Source: Halorhabdus sp. CBA1104
GTDB lineage: Archaea > Halobacteriota > Halobacteria > Halobacteriales > Haloarculaceae
NCBI RefSeq assembly: GCF_009690625.1
Contig: NZ_CP033878.1
Span: 2,046,001 to 2,110,000 of the forward strand
DNA length: 64,000 bases
Reading direction: 5' to 3'
The notes below the pieces were generated by a model. It ran no database searches. It saw only the letters and a list, made by a program, of their open reading frames with translations, and was not told the DNA's origin. This document shows, piece by piece, positions 9,470 through 18,677 of the stretch. Position 1 is the first letter of the stretch, and every line of letters begins with the position of its first letter. A program made the translations under genes and the position numbers.

Positions 9470-9567
9470 GACCGGCGTTCTCACGCGGCCACGGGAAGGG
9501 GCTTCGCCGGTCGATACTATCGATAGCGGATCCGGGCGCTTTTCCCGCCAGCACGCCGAGAAACAGT

Positions 9568-10359
9568 ATGCTCACGTTCGTCGGGCTCGGGCTCTACGAC
9601 GAGCGCTCGATCACGCTCGCCGGCCGGGACGCCATCGCCAACGCTGACCGTATCTTTGCGGAGTTTTACACCAGTCGCCTCGTCGACGCGACCGTCGCTG
9701 ACCTCGAAGTGTTCCACGATGTCGACATCGAGGTTCGCGACCGAGCGGGCGTCGAGCAAGCGCCGGACCCGATTCTCGACGCTGCAGCAGCAGGCGACGC
9801 GGTCTTCCTGACGGCCGGGGATACGATGATCTCGACGACGCACGTCGACCTCCGCCTGCGGGCCGAACAGCGAGGCATCGAGACCCGCCTCATCCACGGG
9901 ACGACTGCCCAGGCGGCCGCCAGTTCGCTGACTGGCTTGCAAAACTACCGGTTTGGCAAGGCAACGACCCTCCCCTTCGAGCGCTCACACGGCGGCGACG
10001 GGGTGCCAGCGAGCGTTATCGAGACGATCGAAGCAAACGCCGAGCGTGATCTGCACACGCTGGTCTTTCTGGACATCGACGTCGACGACGACCGAGAGGC
10101 CTACATGGCCGGTGACACCGCTGGCGAACTGCTCGCCGAACACTGGCGTCCAGATGCCCTCGGGGTCGTCGTCGCTCGGGCCGGGAGTCCCGATCCCGTC
10201 GTCCGGGCCGACCGCCTCGACGCACTCGCTGAGATGGACTTTGGCGAGCCGCTTCACTTGCTTTTGCTCCCGAGTTCACTCCACTACATCGAGCGGGATG
10301 CACTGGCGACGATCGCCGACGCTCCCGAGTCACTGCTCGAAGACTCCCTCGCCGAGTGA
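9568..10359 (+). CDS. dph5: Diphthine synthase
   Basis: A 263-residue SAM methyltransferase that trimethylates the modified histidine of elongation factor 2 during diphthamide synthesis. The start MLTFVGLGLYDERSIT, the central AAGDAVFLTAGDTMISTTH and the stretch IHGTTAQAAASSLTGLQNYRFG are diagnostic of DphB/Dph5 (tetrapyrrole methylase fold). Its length is normal. It converges with artA, which ends only 5 bp further on. Confidence 0.96.
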   Translation: MLTFVGLGLYDERSITLAGRDAIANADRIFAEFYTSRLVDATVADLEVFHDVDIEVRDRAGVEQAPDPILDAAAAGDAVFLTAGDTMISTTHVDLRLRAEQRGIETRLIHGTTAQAAASSLTGLQNYRFGKATTLPFERSHGGDGVPASVIETIEANAERDLHTLVFLDIDVDDDREAYMAGDTAGELLAEHWRPDALGVVVARAGSPDPVVRADRLDALAEMDFGEPLHLLLLPSSLHYIERDALATIADAPESLLEDSLAE

Positions 10360-10364
10360 ATCGG

Positions 10365-11360
10365 CTATTCAGTCGTTTCGACGCCCAGTGCCCCTTTGAG
10401 GTCGTACTCGCGGCGGGTGAGGAGGTACATTCCCTCCTCGACGACGCGGAGGACGTCCGGTACCCAGCGGACGACGAGCCACGTGATGGCGAGGAGCGCG
10501 ATCACGGAGCCAAACTGGGCGATGATGCGATCACCGATGAAGTACGACACCAGATACGGATCGGTCGCGGAGAACAGCGACAGGATCACGTCGGGGAAGA
10601 TGTGGAGCCGCTGGTTGCCCATCGTGTAGGCGATAAAGACGTTCCGAACGATGTTGAGGACGTAGATGACGCCGATCGAAGCCGCAAGTGCCGTGGCTTT
10701 TTTCCGAAGTGTGCCCCGGACCGCACCGATCAGACCGACGAAAATGGACATACTACCGATGCCAGTACAGGCCATCCGGATCGTGTACGTGACTGCATGC
10801 CCGTCGGGCGCATAGAGGAACGTGTTCCGATACGGGAAGTTCTTGTCCGGGAGCGTGCTCTCGGTGCCCAGCGTCGACCCGCCGGGGAGTTCGAGACCAG
10901 CCGGGAGTGCCGGATACCAGTCTCCGAGTTGATAGTTGTTCCCCAGCAGCGACAGGACGAAATCGGTGTGAGCAGTCGTCAGCTCGATCAGTGGCCGGCG
11001 GACGAACGCCAGTGCCGACAACGGGAGGAAGAACACCCAGGCAAAGGTCACGGCTCGTGAGACAACCAGCAGACGATGGCGCCCGTCGACGATCAAGTAG
11101 GCGACGTACAGCGAGAGCGGGATACCGATGATGACGCCGGCGCTCTCGGTGATCGACTTCTGAGCGAATACGAAGTAGTGGACGTACGCGAGCCAGTACC
11201 CGGAGAGGACCACCCACCCGGCAGCGTAGACGCGAGCGCCCAACTCCTCGTCGTACCGTTCGAGGAGAGTCCCGGCGAGGAACACCCCGAGCACGAGCCA
11301 GGCGATCGAACCCGCATAGCCGTGTAGCGCCGCCAGGGCGTCGATGATCGGCTCTACCAT
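10365..11360 (-). CDS. artA: Archaeosortase A
   Basis: A 331-residue protein with about eight membrane segments. The exosortase/archaeosortase catalytic pattern is present: Cys in TIRMACTGIGS, Arg in VLNIVRNVFIAY, then a conserved HIFPD block. ArtA processes PGF-CTERM surface proteins, including the S-layer glycoprotein, by removing the C-terminal anchor and joining the protein to lipid. No PGF-CTERM substrate is visible in this window. The ATG at 11360 fits the family N-terminus. Confidence 0.95.
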   Translation of the reverse strand: MVEPIIDALAALHGYAGSIAWLVLGVFLAGTLLERYDEELGARVYAAGWVVLSGYWLAYVHYFVFAQKSITESAGVIIGIPLSLYVAYLIVDGRHRLLVVSRAVTFAWVFFLPLSALAFVRRPLIELTTAHTDFVLSLLGNNYQLGDWYPALPAGLELPGGSTLGTESTLPDKNFPYRNTFLYAPDGHAVTYTIRMACTGIGSMSIFVGLIGAVRGTLRKKATALAASIGVIYVLNIVRNVFIAYTMGNQRLHIFPDVILSLFSATDPYLVSYFIGDRIIAQFGSVIALLAITWLVVRWVPDVLRVVEEGMYLLTRREYDLKGALGVETTE

Positions 11361-11471
11361 TGAGTCTGTCTATCCTTTCGTCAGTCCGAATAAAGGGCTT
11401 GTCGTTGTCGACTGCTCGGCGATTGCTGTCGGACCGACGTACCCCACACGAGATCAGTCCACACCGGCCGA

Positions 11472-12395
11472 TCACCCGGCGACGATGCGGATATCCTGCT
11501 CCAGCCGATCGCCGATCAAAGCGAGGTTGTAGGTCATATCGGGTTCGCCATCGCCGATTTGTTCATCTCCGCCGGGTGCCCGAATATCGTAGGTGTCGGT
11601 CAGAGACCAGGAGACGGTCTCACCAGCCGGGATCGACTTGCTGATCCCTGCCACGGGCATGGACACGATCCCGCCGCCAGTTCGGTTGAGTGCCGCCACG
11701 AACCGCCCCGGTCGGTCGCTCTCGTTTGTCACGGTGAACTCGATGGGCGGCTGGTCGCCCACAGTAACGGTGTCGGGGGCCGACCACTCGACGGATAGCG
11801 ATGGGGCCTGTGAGGAAAGGCGTTGGCGGATGTCAGCCCCTGGTTGCCACTCGCCGCCGGGCCAGACCAGCGTTGGATCGCTTGCATCGTCGAGGTCGGG
11901 GAGTTCGAAGAGAACCCAGCCAGAGCCGCGTTCGGCATCGTAGCACTTCTCGCTGTGGTTGTACGCCCGCCAGAGCCCAAGCGTGTGCTCGGACGGCCGG
12001 AGCGCGTGGCGCTCGCCCCCGAGGCGAAATGTCAGATCGTCCCGTGCCGGCGCTTTCCCTGCCGCCACCTCGATCCAGAGATAGAGGTACTGTGTTTCTT
12101 CGCCGCCGGTCACTGTGAGGCTATCTGGCGTCCCCATCTCCACGACGGCCGGCTGGAGACGCTCGATAGAGACTGACAACTGAGAACTCTCTCCAATCGT
12201 GGTGGTCTCCGTCGGTGTCTCCGTGTTCGTCTCGGTCGGCGTGGTCGTCCCAATTACGGTCGATGTGTTCGTGTCTGTTGGTGTCGATGGCTCTGTTTCG
12301 GTCTGGTCGTCACCGCTGGTCCCGGAGTTGTCGAGACAGCCGGCGAGACCGGCGAGAGCGAGTCCGCCGAGTGTCAGAAGCTCGCGTCGGTGCAT
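11472..12395 (-). CDS. Tat-exported lipoprotein of unknown function
   Basis: A 307-residue protein. The N-terminus MHRRELLTLGGLALAGLAGC combines a twin-arginine signal with a lipobox (LAGC). A Thr/Ser/Pro-rich linker (about residues 25-70) then leads to a folded extracellular region with immunoglobulin-like beta strands (DTVTVGDQPPIEFTVTNES, ETVSWSLTDTYDI). ATG at 12395 is preferred because it places the RR motif correctly; the ORF opens three codons earlier. It is probably an outer-surface lipid-anchored protein; its ligand is unknown. Confidence 0.8.
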   Translation of the reverse strand: MHRRELLTLGGLALAGLAGCLDNSGTSGDDQTETEPSTPTDTNTSTVIGTTTPTETNTETPTETTTIGESSQLSVSIERLQPAVVEMGTPDSLTVTGGEETQYLYLWIEVAAGKAPARDDLTFRLGGERHALRPSEHTLGLWRAYNHSEKCYDAERGSGWVLFELPDLDDASDPTLVWPGGEWQPGADIRQRLSSQAPSLSVEWSAPDTVTVGDQPPIEFTVTNESDRPGRFVAALNRTGGGIVSMPVAGISKSIPAGETVSWSLTDTYDIRAPGGDEQIGDGEPDMTYNLALIGDRLEQDIRIVAG

Positions 12396-12499
12396 AGCTG
12401 TCATTTGGAAATCTCGTGTAAAGGGGCTTGAGATGACTACAACAGGCGTTTGAGTTATCGGGAAGACCGTGGAGAGTAAAGGGTGGAAAAGTATACAGA

Positions 12500-12510
12500 G
12501 TAGTAACTAC
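12500..12510. promoter_or_regulatory. Palindrome upstream of the VapBC-type operon
   Basis: GTAGTAACTAC is a perfect 11-nt palindrome 12 bp before the antitoxin ATG, just after a TATA-like gtatac at 12491. The position suits an autoregulatory operator bound by the antitoxin-toxin complex. This is an inference from position and symmetry. Confidence 0.45.
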
Positions 12511-12521
12511 TACGGGTAATC

Positions 12522-12815
12522 ATGACGACGTCTGTGAAGATCGCGACGAACACGAAGGACAAGCTCGAGCAGCTACAGGCCGAGATCAAGCTCGAAACGG
12601 GGCGGAAGGTGACCCAACAGGAGTTGCTCGATCGGCTCGTCAGACACGGGTTCGACTCGAAGGGGGCGCTGATCGACTCCTTCCGGGACGACTTCGAGGG
12701 ACTCTCGGAGGCGGAGATCGAACAGTTCCTCTCGGGGACGAGCGACTGGGGAGTGGAAACGAGTGAGGCAGAGGTCGACCGAATCCTCTACGAGGAGGAG
12801 CCACTGGACGAATGA
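12522..12815 (+). CDS. VapB-type antitoxin (ribbon-helix-helix-like)
   Basis: A 97-residue acidic protein. The N-terminus (MTTSVKIATNTKDKLEQLQA) resembles a ribbon-helix-helix DNA-binding strand and helix; the C-terminal half is acidic and probably wraps the toxin. It overlaps the PIN gene by four bases (ATGA), which implies translational coupling. The pairing with a PIN-domain protein gives the role; sequence alone would not. Confidence 0.75.
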   Translation: MTTSVKIATNTKDKLEQLQAEIKLETGRKVTQQELLDRLVRHGFDSKGALIDSFRDDFEGLSEAEIEQFLSGTSDWGVETSEAEVDRILYEEEPLDE

Positions 12816-13246
12816 GCGTGTTTCTCGATACCGGGCTGTTCTACGCGCTCCAGAACGAACGGGCAACCCGTCACGAGGTAGCAAAAGCCGCGTTCGAGAC
12901 TGTTCTCAGCTCGGAGTGTGGCCTGATTTTCACAAGCGATTACGTGTTCGATGAGACAGTAACGCTCGTCCGGGCTCGGACCGACTCTTACGACGAAGCA
13001 CAACAAGTCGCGGACAGAATTCTCGGGCGTGGAGCGTTTCCATCGGCCATCGACTGCCTCGTAACCGACCAAGCGGACTTCGAACGCGCCGTCGACACGT
13101 TCGAGCGCTACGACGACCACGATCTGAGTTTCACCGATGCGACGACGATTGCACTCGTCGAGGATCGTGACATCGACCACGTACTGGCGTTCGACGACGA
13201 TTTCGACGGGATCGTCGACCGTCTCGATCCGGGCGAGATATCCTGA
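12812..13246 (+). CDS. VapC-type PIN-domain ribonuclease toxin
   Basis: A 144-residue PIN domain. Acidic metal ligands are visible: Asp in MSVFLDTGLFYAL, Glu in YVFDETVTL, and Asp in SFTDATTIALVEDRDIDHVLAFDDDF. Such enzymes cleave RNA (often tRNA or rRNA) when freed from the antitoxin. The gene overlaps the antitoxin stop and ends nine bases before the convergent pgi stop. Confidence 0.88.
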   Translation: MSVFLDTGLFYALQNERATRHEVAKAAFETVLSSECGLIFTSDYVFDETVTLVRARTDSYDEAQQVADRILGRGAFPSAIDCLVTDQADFERAVDTFERYDDHDLSFTDATTIALVEDRDIDHVLAFDDDFDGIVDRLDPGEIS

Positions 13247-13254
13247 GAGGAGGC

Positions 13255-14547
13255 CTACTCGATCGTGAGCTCGGTCTTTTCGGCCACTTCGTCGGCTTCC
13301 TCGAAGTCGCCACCGCCCAGCAACCCGCGGGTCGCTTTCTTGCCCCACTCGACGGCCGGCTGGACGAACGCGTCGACGTTGTACAACTCGCCGGCCATGA
13401 CCGTCGCGGCCTCCATGCTGTAGAGGAGTTCGCCGATCCCGTGCTCGTCGACACGGTCGATCTCGACGCGGACGTTCGGGAGTCCGGCGTTGGCGAGGCT
13501 GGCCTCGGTGGCCTCGAATTCGGCGTCGATCAACTCACCCAGCGTCGAGCCGCCCAGATACGAGAGACCCTCCAGATCGGTCTCGGGAATCGCCGTGTCC
13601 TCACGCTCGGTCGGGCGGATGAACGTCACCATCTTGTTATGGGGGCCAGCCCGGTACAGTTGCAGTTGGGAGTGCTGGTCGGTCGCGCCCATCGCCCGGA
13701 CGGGTGTCTGGCCGAGCCCGTCTTTGCCGACGCTTTCTGCCCACAGCTGGGAGTACCACTCGGCGAGCGTCTCTAAGGATTCGGCATACGGCAAGAGTGC
13801 GTTGATGCCCGCACCGCGCTGGTCGAGGGCGTAGGCGACCGCGCCGTAGGCGTAGGCCGGCGAGTCAAAGAGCGACGGGCCGAGGTCCTCGTCGGCAGCC
13901 CGCGCGCCGTCGAGAATGGCCTCGATATCGTGGCCCTGGAGGGCCGCCGCCGCCAGCCCGACCGTCGAGAGGACCGAGAAGCGGCCGGGCACGCCGTCAG
14001 GGACCCGGAGCGAGGGCAGATCGTGTTTCTCGGCGAGGTCCCGAAGGTTGCCCTCGGGACCGGTCGTGACCCACGTCCGTTCGGTCCAGTCGACGCCAGC
14101 CTCGTCCATGGCGTCCCGGACGACCAGGAAGTTCGAGAGCGTCTCGGCAGTCGTCCCGGATTTCGAGACGACGTTCAACGCCGTCTTCGAGAGGTCGATC
14201 TCGTCGACGTGATCGGCCACCCACTTCGGGTCGACGTTGTCGAGGTAGTAGGCCTCGACGTCGCTATCGAGGGCAGCCGAAATCGTCGCCGCACCCAGCG
14301 CACTGCCGCCGATGCCGACGTTGATGAGCGTCTCACAGTCCTCGAACGGTTCGACGGCCTCCTGAATGGCCGCGACGTCGACGTTGTCGGGCTGGTTGAG
14401 CGCTTCGTACCCGTGTTCGTTGTTGGCTCGCCCGTCCTCGATGCGTTCGTGGGCCGTCCCAACCCGGTCGTCGAGTCGGTCGAGTGCGTCACGGGGAATA
14501 CCCGGCGAAGCGACTTCCGCAAGTGCGTTGCCGATGTCTACCTGCAT
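13255..14547 (-). CDS. pgi: Glucose-6-phosphate isomerase
   Basis: A 430-residue protein interconverting glucose-6-P and fructose-6-P. The SIS-fold signature VVSKSGTTAETLSNFLVV, the segment NVGIGGSALGAATISAAL, the active-site GATDQHSQLQLYRAGPHNK and a late Lys in VEWGKKATRGLLGG all fit. ATG at 14547 (MQVDIGNALAEVASPG) is the natural start; the open frame upstream of it is arginine/serine-rich shadow. It is divergent from the hydrolase gene at 14652. Confidence 0.95.
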   Translation of the reverse strand: MQVDIGNALAEVASPGIPRDALDRLDDRVGTAHERIEDGRANNEHGYEALNQPDNVDVAAIQEAVEPFEDCETLINVGIGGSALGAATISAALDSDVEAYYLDNVDPKWVADHVDEIDLSKTALNVVSKSGTTAETLSNFLVVRDAMDEAGVDWTERTWVTTGPEGNLRDLAEKHDLPSLRVPDGVPGRFSVLSTVGLAAAALQGHDIEAILDGARAADEDLGPSLFDSPAYAYGAVAYALDQRGAGINALLPYAESLETLAEWYSQLWAESVGKDGLGQTPVRAMGATDQHSQLQLYRAGPHNKMVTFIRPTEREDTAIPETDLEGLSYLGGSTLGELIDAEFEATEASLANAGLPNVRVEIDRVDEHGIGELLYSMEAATVMAGELYNVDAFVQPAVEWGKKATRGLLGGGDFEEADEVAEKTELTIE

Positions 14548-14651
14548 ACGACAGGGATCTGTCGGCACCCACGTACCTCTATCGATCCCGAGCGAGCGTC
14601 GAACGGGAATCGACCGGAGCCTTTTGATCGCGTCCGGTGAATACCCGATCG

Positions 14652-15497
14652 ATGAGCGACGAGACGCCCGGACTGGCGGCGGATTGGACGAGCGCGACGG
14701 TGCAGGCAAACGGCATCGAGCTGCACTACGTCAGAACAGGGACCGACGGCCCGCCGCTCGTGATCGCCCACGGGGCCTTCGACGACGCGCTATGTCGAGA
14801 GCCGTTGATAGCGGCACTCTCCGGGGAGTACGACGTGATCGCCTACGACGGCCGCGGGCACGGTCGTTCCTCGGCTCCACAGTCGGGATACGCGATGGCC
14901 GATCGTGTCGCCGACCTCGTGGGCCTGCTGGACGCCTTGGAGATCGAGACAGCAACACTTGTCGGTCACTCCATGGGCGGGGATACCGTCGCGGCGACCG
15001 CTGGGACCCACCCCGACCGCGTTCGTGCCCTCGCGCTGATCGATCCTGCCGGACTGCTCGACAGCGGAAGAGACGACGATCCCGAACGGGACCACGACGA
15101 GATCGTCGCGGCGGTCCGCGAACAGATCGCCGAGTGGCACGACCACACGACCGAGGAGCTCATCGAAGCCGATCCGGAACTCCAGGCACACGTCGAGGCC
15201 GGGGAAAAGCGGTTGGCAAAGCGACTTGCGGCCGCCCGTCGACGCGTCGATCCGGCGATCGTGGCCGTCTTCGAGGACGGGTGGCTGGATCCACGCGAAA
15301 CCTACCCCGACATCACGGCACCGACGCTGCTCATCAAGGCCGACGCCGACAAAGCGGCACGGAACCAGCATCGATCGATCGCCTCACAGCTCCCTGACGG
15401 CCAACTCGTTCACGTCGACGGTGCCGGCCACACGGTCTTCCGGGACGAGCGCGAACGGGCGACGAGCGAACTCCAGGCGTTTCTCGATTCAGTCTGA
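14652..15497 (+). CDS. Alpha/beta hydrolase
   Basis: A 281-residue alpha/beta hydrolase. Visible parts are the oxyanion HGAFDD, the strand YDGRGHGRSSAPQ, the nucleophile elbow GHSMGGD (Ser near residue 101), and the catalytic His in VDGAGHTVFRDE. The acid is probably in the strand APTLLIKADAD. ATG at 14652 (MSDETPG) was preferred to an upstream GTG. Substrate is unknown. Confidence 0.85.
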   Translation: MSDETPGLAADWTSATVQANGIELHYVRTGTDGPPLVIAHGAFDDALCREPLIAALSGEYDVIAYDGRGHGRSSAPQSGYAMADRVADLVGLLDALEIETATLVGHSMGGDTVAATAGTHPDRVRALALIDPAGLLDSGRDDDPERDHDEIVAAVREQIAEWHDHTTEELIEADPELQAHVEAGEKRLAKRLAAARRRVDPAIVAVFEDGWLDPRETYPDITAPTLLIKADADKAARNQHRSIASQLPDGQLVHVDGAGHTVFRDERERATSELQAFLDSV

Positions 15498-15523
15498 CAG
15501 GCGGCCGTCGAAGCGACTGTCGC

Positions 15524-15955
15524 TTACTTCCCGAGAATTGAGCCATCCGAGAACTGCTCGTCGTATTCGGCTTCGTCTGCGACGAGCATGAGAATCCCCT
15601 CGATCAATCCCAGCAAGGAAGGGATCGCAGTCCAGAAGAAACAGAGGTAGAGCACGCCATTGCGTGTGTTCCCCTGGTAGAACTTGTGGACGCCGAGGCC
15701 GCCAAGCAGGATCGCGAGGATGCCCGCGGCAACCTGGTCGGTGTCGCCGGAGCCAGTCGACGGTTGGTCGACGCCACAGGCCGGACAGATGGCGGCTTGT
15801 TTGTAAATCAGTTCGCCACAGGCGAGACAGTACCGCTCGTCCGGTTCGCGATCGCCGTACGAACCGTCGAGTTCGGTCGACTGGTCGACGCCACACTCCG
15901 TACAGACGTCGGCTTGCTCGGCGATCTCGACGCCACAGTTGATGCAATGTTTCAT
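15524..15955 (-). CDS. Double zinc-ribbon TM2-domain membrane protein
   Basis: A 143-residue protein. Two CxxC pairs form zinc ribbons (CINCGVEI...CTECGVD and CLACGEL...CPACGVD), followed by a TM2 domain with two helices (AAGILAILLGGLGVHKFYQG and GVLYLCFFWTAIPSLLGLIE). TM2 proteins are small membrane proteins of unclear function. A short acidic C-tail follows. Confidence 0.75.
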   Translation of the reverse strand: MKHCINCGVEIAEQADVCTECGVDQSTELDGSYGDREPDERYCLACGELIYKQAAICPACGVDQPSTGSGDTDQVAAGILAILLGGLGVHKFYQGNTRNGVLYLCFFWTAIPSLLGLIEGILMLVADEAEYDEQFSDGSILGK

Positions 15956-15991
15956 CTCGATGGGTAGTATTCGGCCACGACAAACAAATAA

Positions 15992-16471
15992 CTACGCCGA
16001 CCAGCGGGCGCGCTCGACGCCCAGAAGGACCGCCGCGATCGCGGCGTAGCCAACCCCGATACCGAGGACACGAAGGTCGCCATCGAGAAACAGCGTGGCC
16101 AGTCCGAGGCCGTACGCGTAGCCCAACAACGCACCGGTCGCCGTCCGGATCACGTTGGATCCGCGACGATCACGCACCGACGTCACGACCCAATCACAGA
16201 GCGCCGGTGCCGGAAGTAACGCGATCAGTACCAGGCCGACAAACGGCGGGCCAGCGAGAAAGAACGCGATGAGTCCGACCGCGACACCCGGGTAAAGGCC
16301 CGAACACCGCGCACAAAGGGCGATCCGGGAGCCAAAGAGAGACACTCGATAGCAGCGATAGCGCCGCTCGGGGCGGTGATGGGCGAGGAGGTACGGACGG
16401 GCTCGGGCGAGGCCCCGTCGCAGTTCGATCCACAGACCCATATCGATAGCGTGGGCCGACCCGGACATCAA
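15992..16471 (-). CDS. DUF2085-like membrane protein
   Basis: An up to 159-residue protein with four hydrophobic segments and a Cys-containing motif, SRIALCARCSGLYPG, characteristic of DUF2085-type proteins. Starts at 16471 or 16441 (MGLWIELRRG) are both possible; the second removes a short tail. Function of the family is unknown. Confidence 0.65.
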   Translation of the reverse strand: MMSGSAHAIDMGLWIELRRGLARARPYLLAHHRPERRYRCYRVSLFGSRIALCARCSGLYPGVAVGLIAFFLAGPPFVGLVLIALLPAPALCDWVVTSVRDRRGSNVIRTATGALLGYAYGLGLATLFLDGDLRVLGIGVGYAAIAAVLLGVERARWSA

Positions 16472-16496
16472 TCCCCGCCATCAGGGGCCCGAGCGG

Positions 16497-17015
16497 TCAC
16501 TGCAACTCGATTTTGATGACGAAGGGTAACGCGCGAATCTCGTTGATGAACTCGCCGGGGAGTTGCTCGTCGGTGATGACGTACAGCCGCGGCTGGTCGG
16601 TGAACTCCGGATCCTCGGTCATGACCTGCCGGATCGGAATCTCCCGCTCGGCGAGCATGTTCGTGACCCGGGCGACGATCCCCGACTCGTCGGCCTCGCG
16701 AACGGTGACGGTCATCGCCGCCAAGTCGAGGACGGGAGCCAAATCGAGGAGACTCGGAATCGAGGAGATATTCTGAAAGATCCGACGGAGTTGTGGATCC
16801 GCCAGAATCGCGTCGGTCGTGGCGTCGACCACCCGACGATCGACATCGATCTCGCGGGCGATGCCCGTATTGGGGATCTCGATGCCGCCCGAGACGACCC
16901 GCCCTTCGTCGTTGACCGAGAACCCGCGTGCAAGCAAGAGCCGGATGACCCGCTGCTGGCTGGGGCTGTCTGCGAACTTCTCCATGATCGCCTCGAAAGA
17001 GGCCGACTCGGCCAT
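16497..17015 (-). CDS. ACT-domain regulator next to hisB
   Basis: A 172-residue protein with a helical N-half (QRVIRLLLARGFSVNDEGRVV, helix-turn-helix-like) and a C-terminal ACT domain (MTVTVREADESGIVARVTNM ... RLYVITDEQLPGEF). It matches archaeal proteins called regulators of amino-acid metabolism. ATG at 17015 lies two bases past the hisB stop, so the two genes are very likely one transcript. The ACT domain may bind an amino acid, but which one is unknown. Confidence 0.8.
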   Translation of the reverse strand: MAESASFEAIMEKFADSPSQQRVIRLLLARGFSVNDEGRVVSGGIEIPNTGIAREIDVDRRVVDATTDAILADPQLRRIFQNISSIPSLLDLAPVLDLAAMTVTVREADESGIVARVTNMLAEREIPIRQVMTEDPEFTDQPRLYVITDEQLPGEFINEIRALPFVIKIELQ

Positions 17016-17017
17016 GG

Positions 17018-17605
17018 TCACAGCTCGCCCTTCGTCGAAGGCGTGTCGGTCCGGCGGTCGTCGATTCGGGTTGCATCATCGAGCGCCCTGGCCAGACCCT
17101 TAAACAGCGCTTCGATCTCGTGGTGGGCGTTCTGGCCGTTGACACTCGCGTGTAGCGTTAAACCGGCGTTGGTCGCCAGCGAGCGCAGGAAGTGTTCGGC
17201 CATGACACTCGTGAGATCCCCGACCTCGCCCTGAGAGAACTCCCCGTCGAAGGCAAAGAACGGGCGACCGGACACGTCCAAGACGATCTCGGCGACGGCC
17301 TCATCGAGGGGAACGCGTCGGTCGGCAAAGCGGACGATGCCCGTTCGGTCACCCAGCGCCGCGTCGATCGCTTCTCCGAGCGTGATCGCGACGTCCTCGG
17401 TCGTGTGGTGGTCGTCGACAGCGAGGTCGCCGTCACACTCGATGGCCAGGTCGAACAGGCCGTGGGTGGCAAACGAGTCGAGCATGTGATCGAGGAACCC
17501 GATCCCCGTCGCGACGGTCGCCTCGCCGCTGCCGTCGAGATCGAGGGTCACCTCGATCGACGTCTCGCCCGTCTCGCGGGAGACTACGGCGGTTCGATCG
17601 GTCAT
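17018..17605 (-). CDS. hisB: Imidazoleglycerol-phosphate dehydratase
   Basis: A 195-residue enzyme of histidine synthesis. The paired metal-binding motifs are visible: [14 protein letters not shown] and [14 protein letters not shown] in the first half, [19 protein letters not shown] in the second. ATG at 17605 ([12 protein letters not shown]) is the family start. hisA lies about 2.3 kb away on the same strand, separated by the TauE/SafE and MFS genes, so the his genes here are not contiguous. Confidence 0.96.
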   Translation of the reverse strand: MTDRTAVVSRETGETSIEVTLDLDGSGEATVATGIGFLDHMLDSFATHGLFDLAIECDGDLAVDDHHTTEDVAITLGEAIDAALGDRTGIVRFADRRVPLDEAVAEIVLDVSGRPFFAFDGEFSQGEVGDLTSVMAEHFLRSLATNAGLTLHASVNGQNAHHEIEALFKGLARALDDATRIDDRRTDTPSTKGEL

Positions 17606-17766
17606 ATCCTGGAACACGTCGCCATGGGTTAAGTGTCTACCTCACTGGAGGTCCCGCTTGCGGCCACCACTCTCAAGATGCCGTCAGCGACCGGGATGCA
17701 AGATCACTCACACGGGCGAGTTCGAACCCGCGATCAGAAATACCGGCGAGCGCTATCACCGGCTGC

Positions 17767-18546
17767 ATGGAATTGCTTGTCGTCTTGCTCGCTGGTATCG
17801 GTGCCGGCGTCGTCACCGGGCTGATCGGCGCGTCCGCGGTAGTGGTCGTCACGCCGGTACTCGTCACAGTCCTGGGATACGACCCCTACACGGCGATCGG
17901 CATCAGTCTCGCGACGGACGTCTTTGCCTCTACTGTGTCCGCAGCGACCTACTGGCGGAACGGGAACGTCCGACTCCGGAGCGGCCTGGGGATCGCGATA
18001 GCGGCGGTTCTCGCGGCGATCGTCGGGAGCTGGGCGTCAGGGGGCGTCGATTCGACGACGCTCGGCGGGCTATCCGGGATCGTCATTTTGCTCATGGGCG
18101 TCTCGTTCATGCGGAAGTCACTCGACGAGCGGATAGCGGCCTTCAGAGAGCGGGCCGACCTCTCGACTGTCCGGGCCCACAAGACAGGCGTCTCGGTGCT
18201 CGCTGGCGCGTTCATCGGAACGATGACCGGCGTCTTCGGCGCTGGCGGGGGCGTGATGATCCTCATCGCCCTCACGTTCGTCCTCGAATATCCGGTCCAC
18301 ACCGCCGTCGGGACGTCCGTCCTCATCATGATCTTTACCGCGCTGTTCGGTGGCGTAAGCCACTTCGTCGTCGAGTCGTCCGTCCCGTTCGTTGCCGTGG
18401 GTGTCAGCGGGATCGGTGGGATCGCCGGGGCCTTCCTCGCCGCGCGGTACGCGAATCTAGTCTCCGAGGAACGCCTCTCGACAGTCATCGGTCTCGCGTT
18501 CGTCGGCCTCGGTGGGTTCGTCGTCTTCCAGCAACTCGTGCTGTGA
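17767..18546 (+). CDS. TauE/SafE family sulfite exporter-like protein
   Basis: A 259-residue protein with about eight hydrophobic segments. Two repeated halves are seen: GIGAGVVTGLIGASAVVVV and FIGTMTGVFGAGGGVMILI, the family's G-rich duplicated motifs. Members export sulfite, sulfonates or related anions. It is flanked by hisB and an MFS gene that point the other way, so there is no operon evidence for a substrate. Confidence 0.88.
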   Translation: MELLVVLLAGIGAGVVTGLIGASAVVVVTPVLVTVLGYDPYTAIGISLATDVFASTVSAATYWRNGNVRLRSGLGIAIAAVLAAIVGSWASGGVDSTTLGGLSGIVILLMGVSFMRKSLDERIAAFRERADLSTVRAHKTGVSVLAGAFIGTMTGVFGAGGGVMILIALTFVLEYPVHTAVGTSVLIMIFTALFGGVSHFVVESSVPFVAVGVSGIGGIAGAFLAARYANLVSEERLSTVIGLAFVGLGGFVVFQQLVL

Positions 18547-18677
18547 GAGGGGCGAAAGCGTTGGACTCGAAAGGCGGGAACCGTGCGTTGAACAGGACAG
18601 TCGAGGACTCGGACCGTCGGTGAACAACCCGACCTGTGTGGGAACCGAAACGACGATGAAAGCGAGACTGGAAGGGG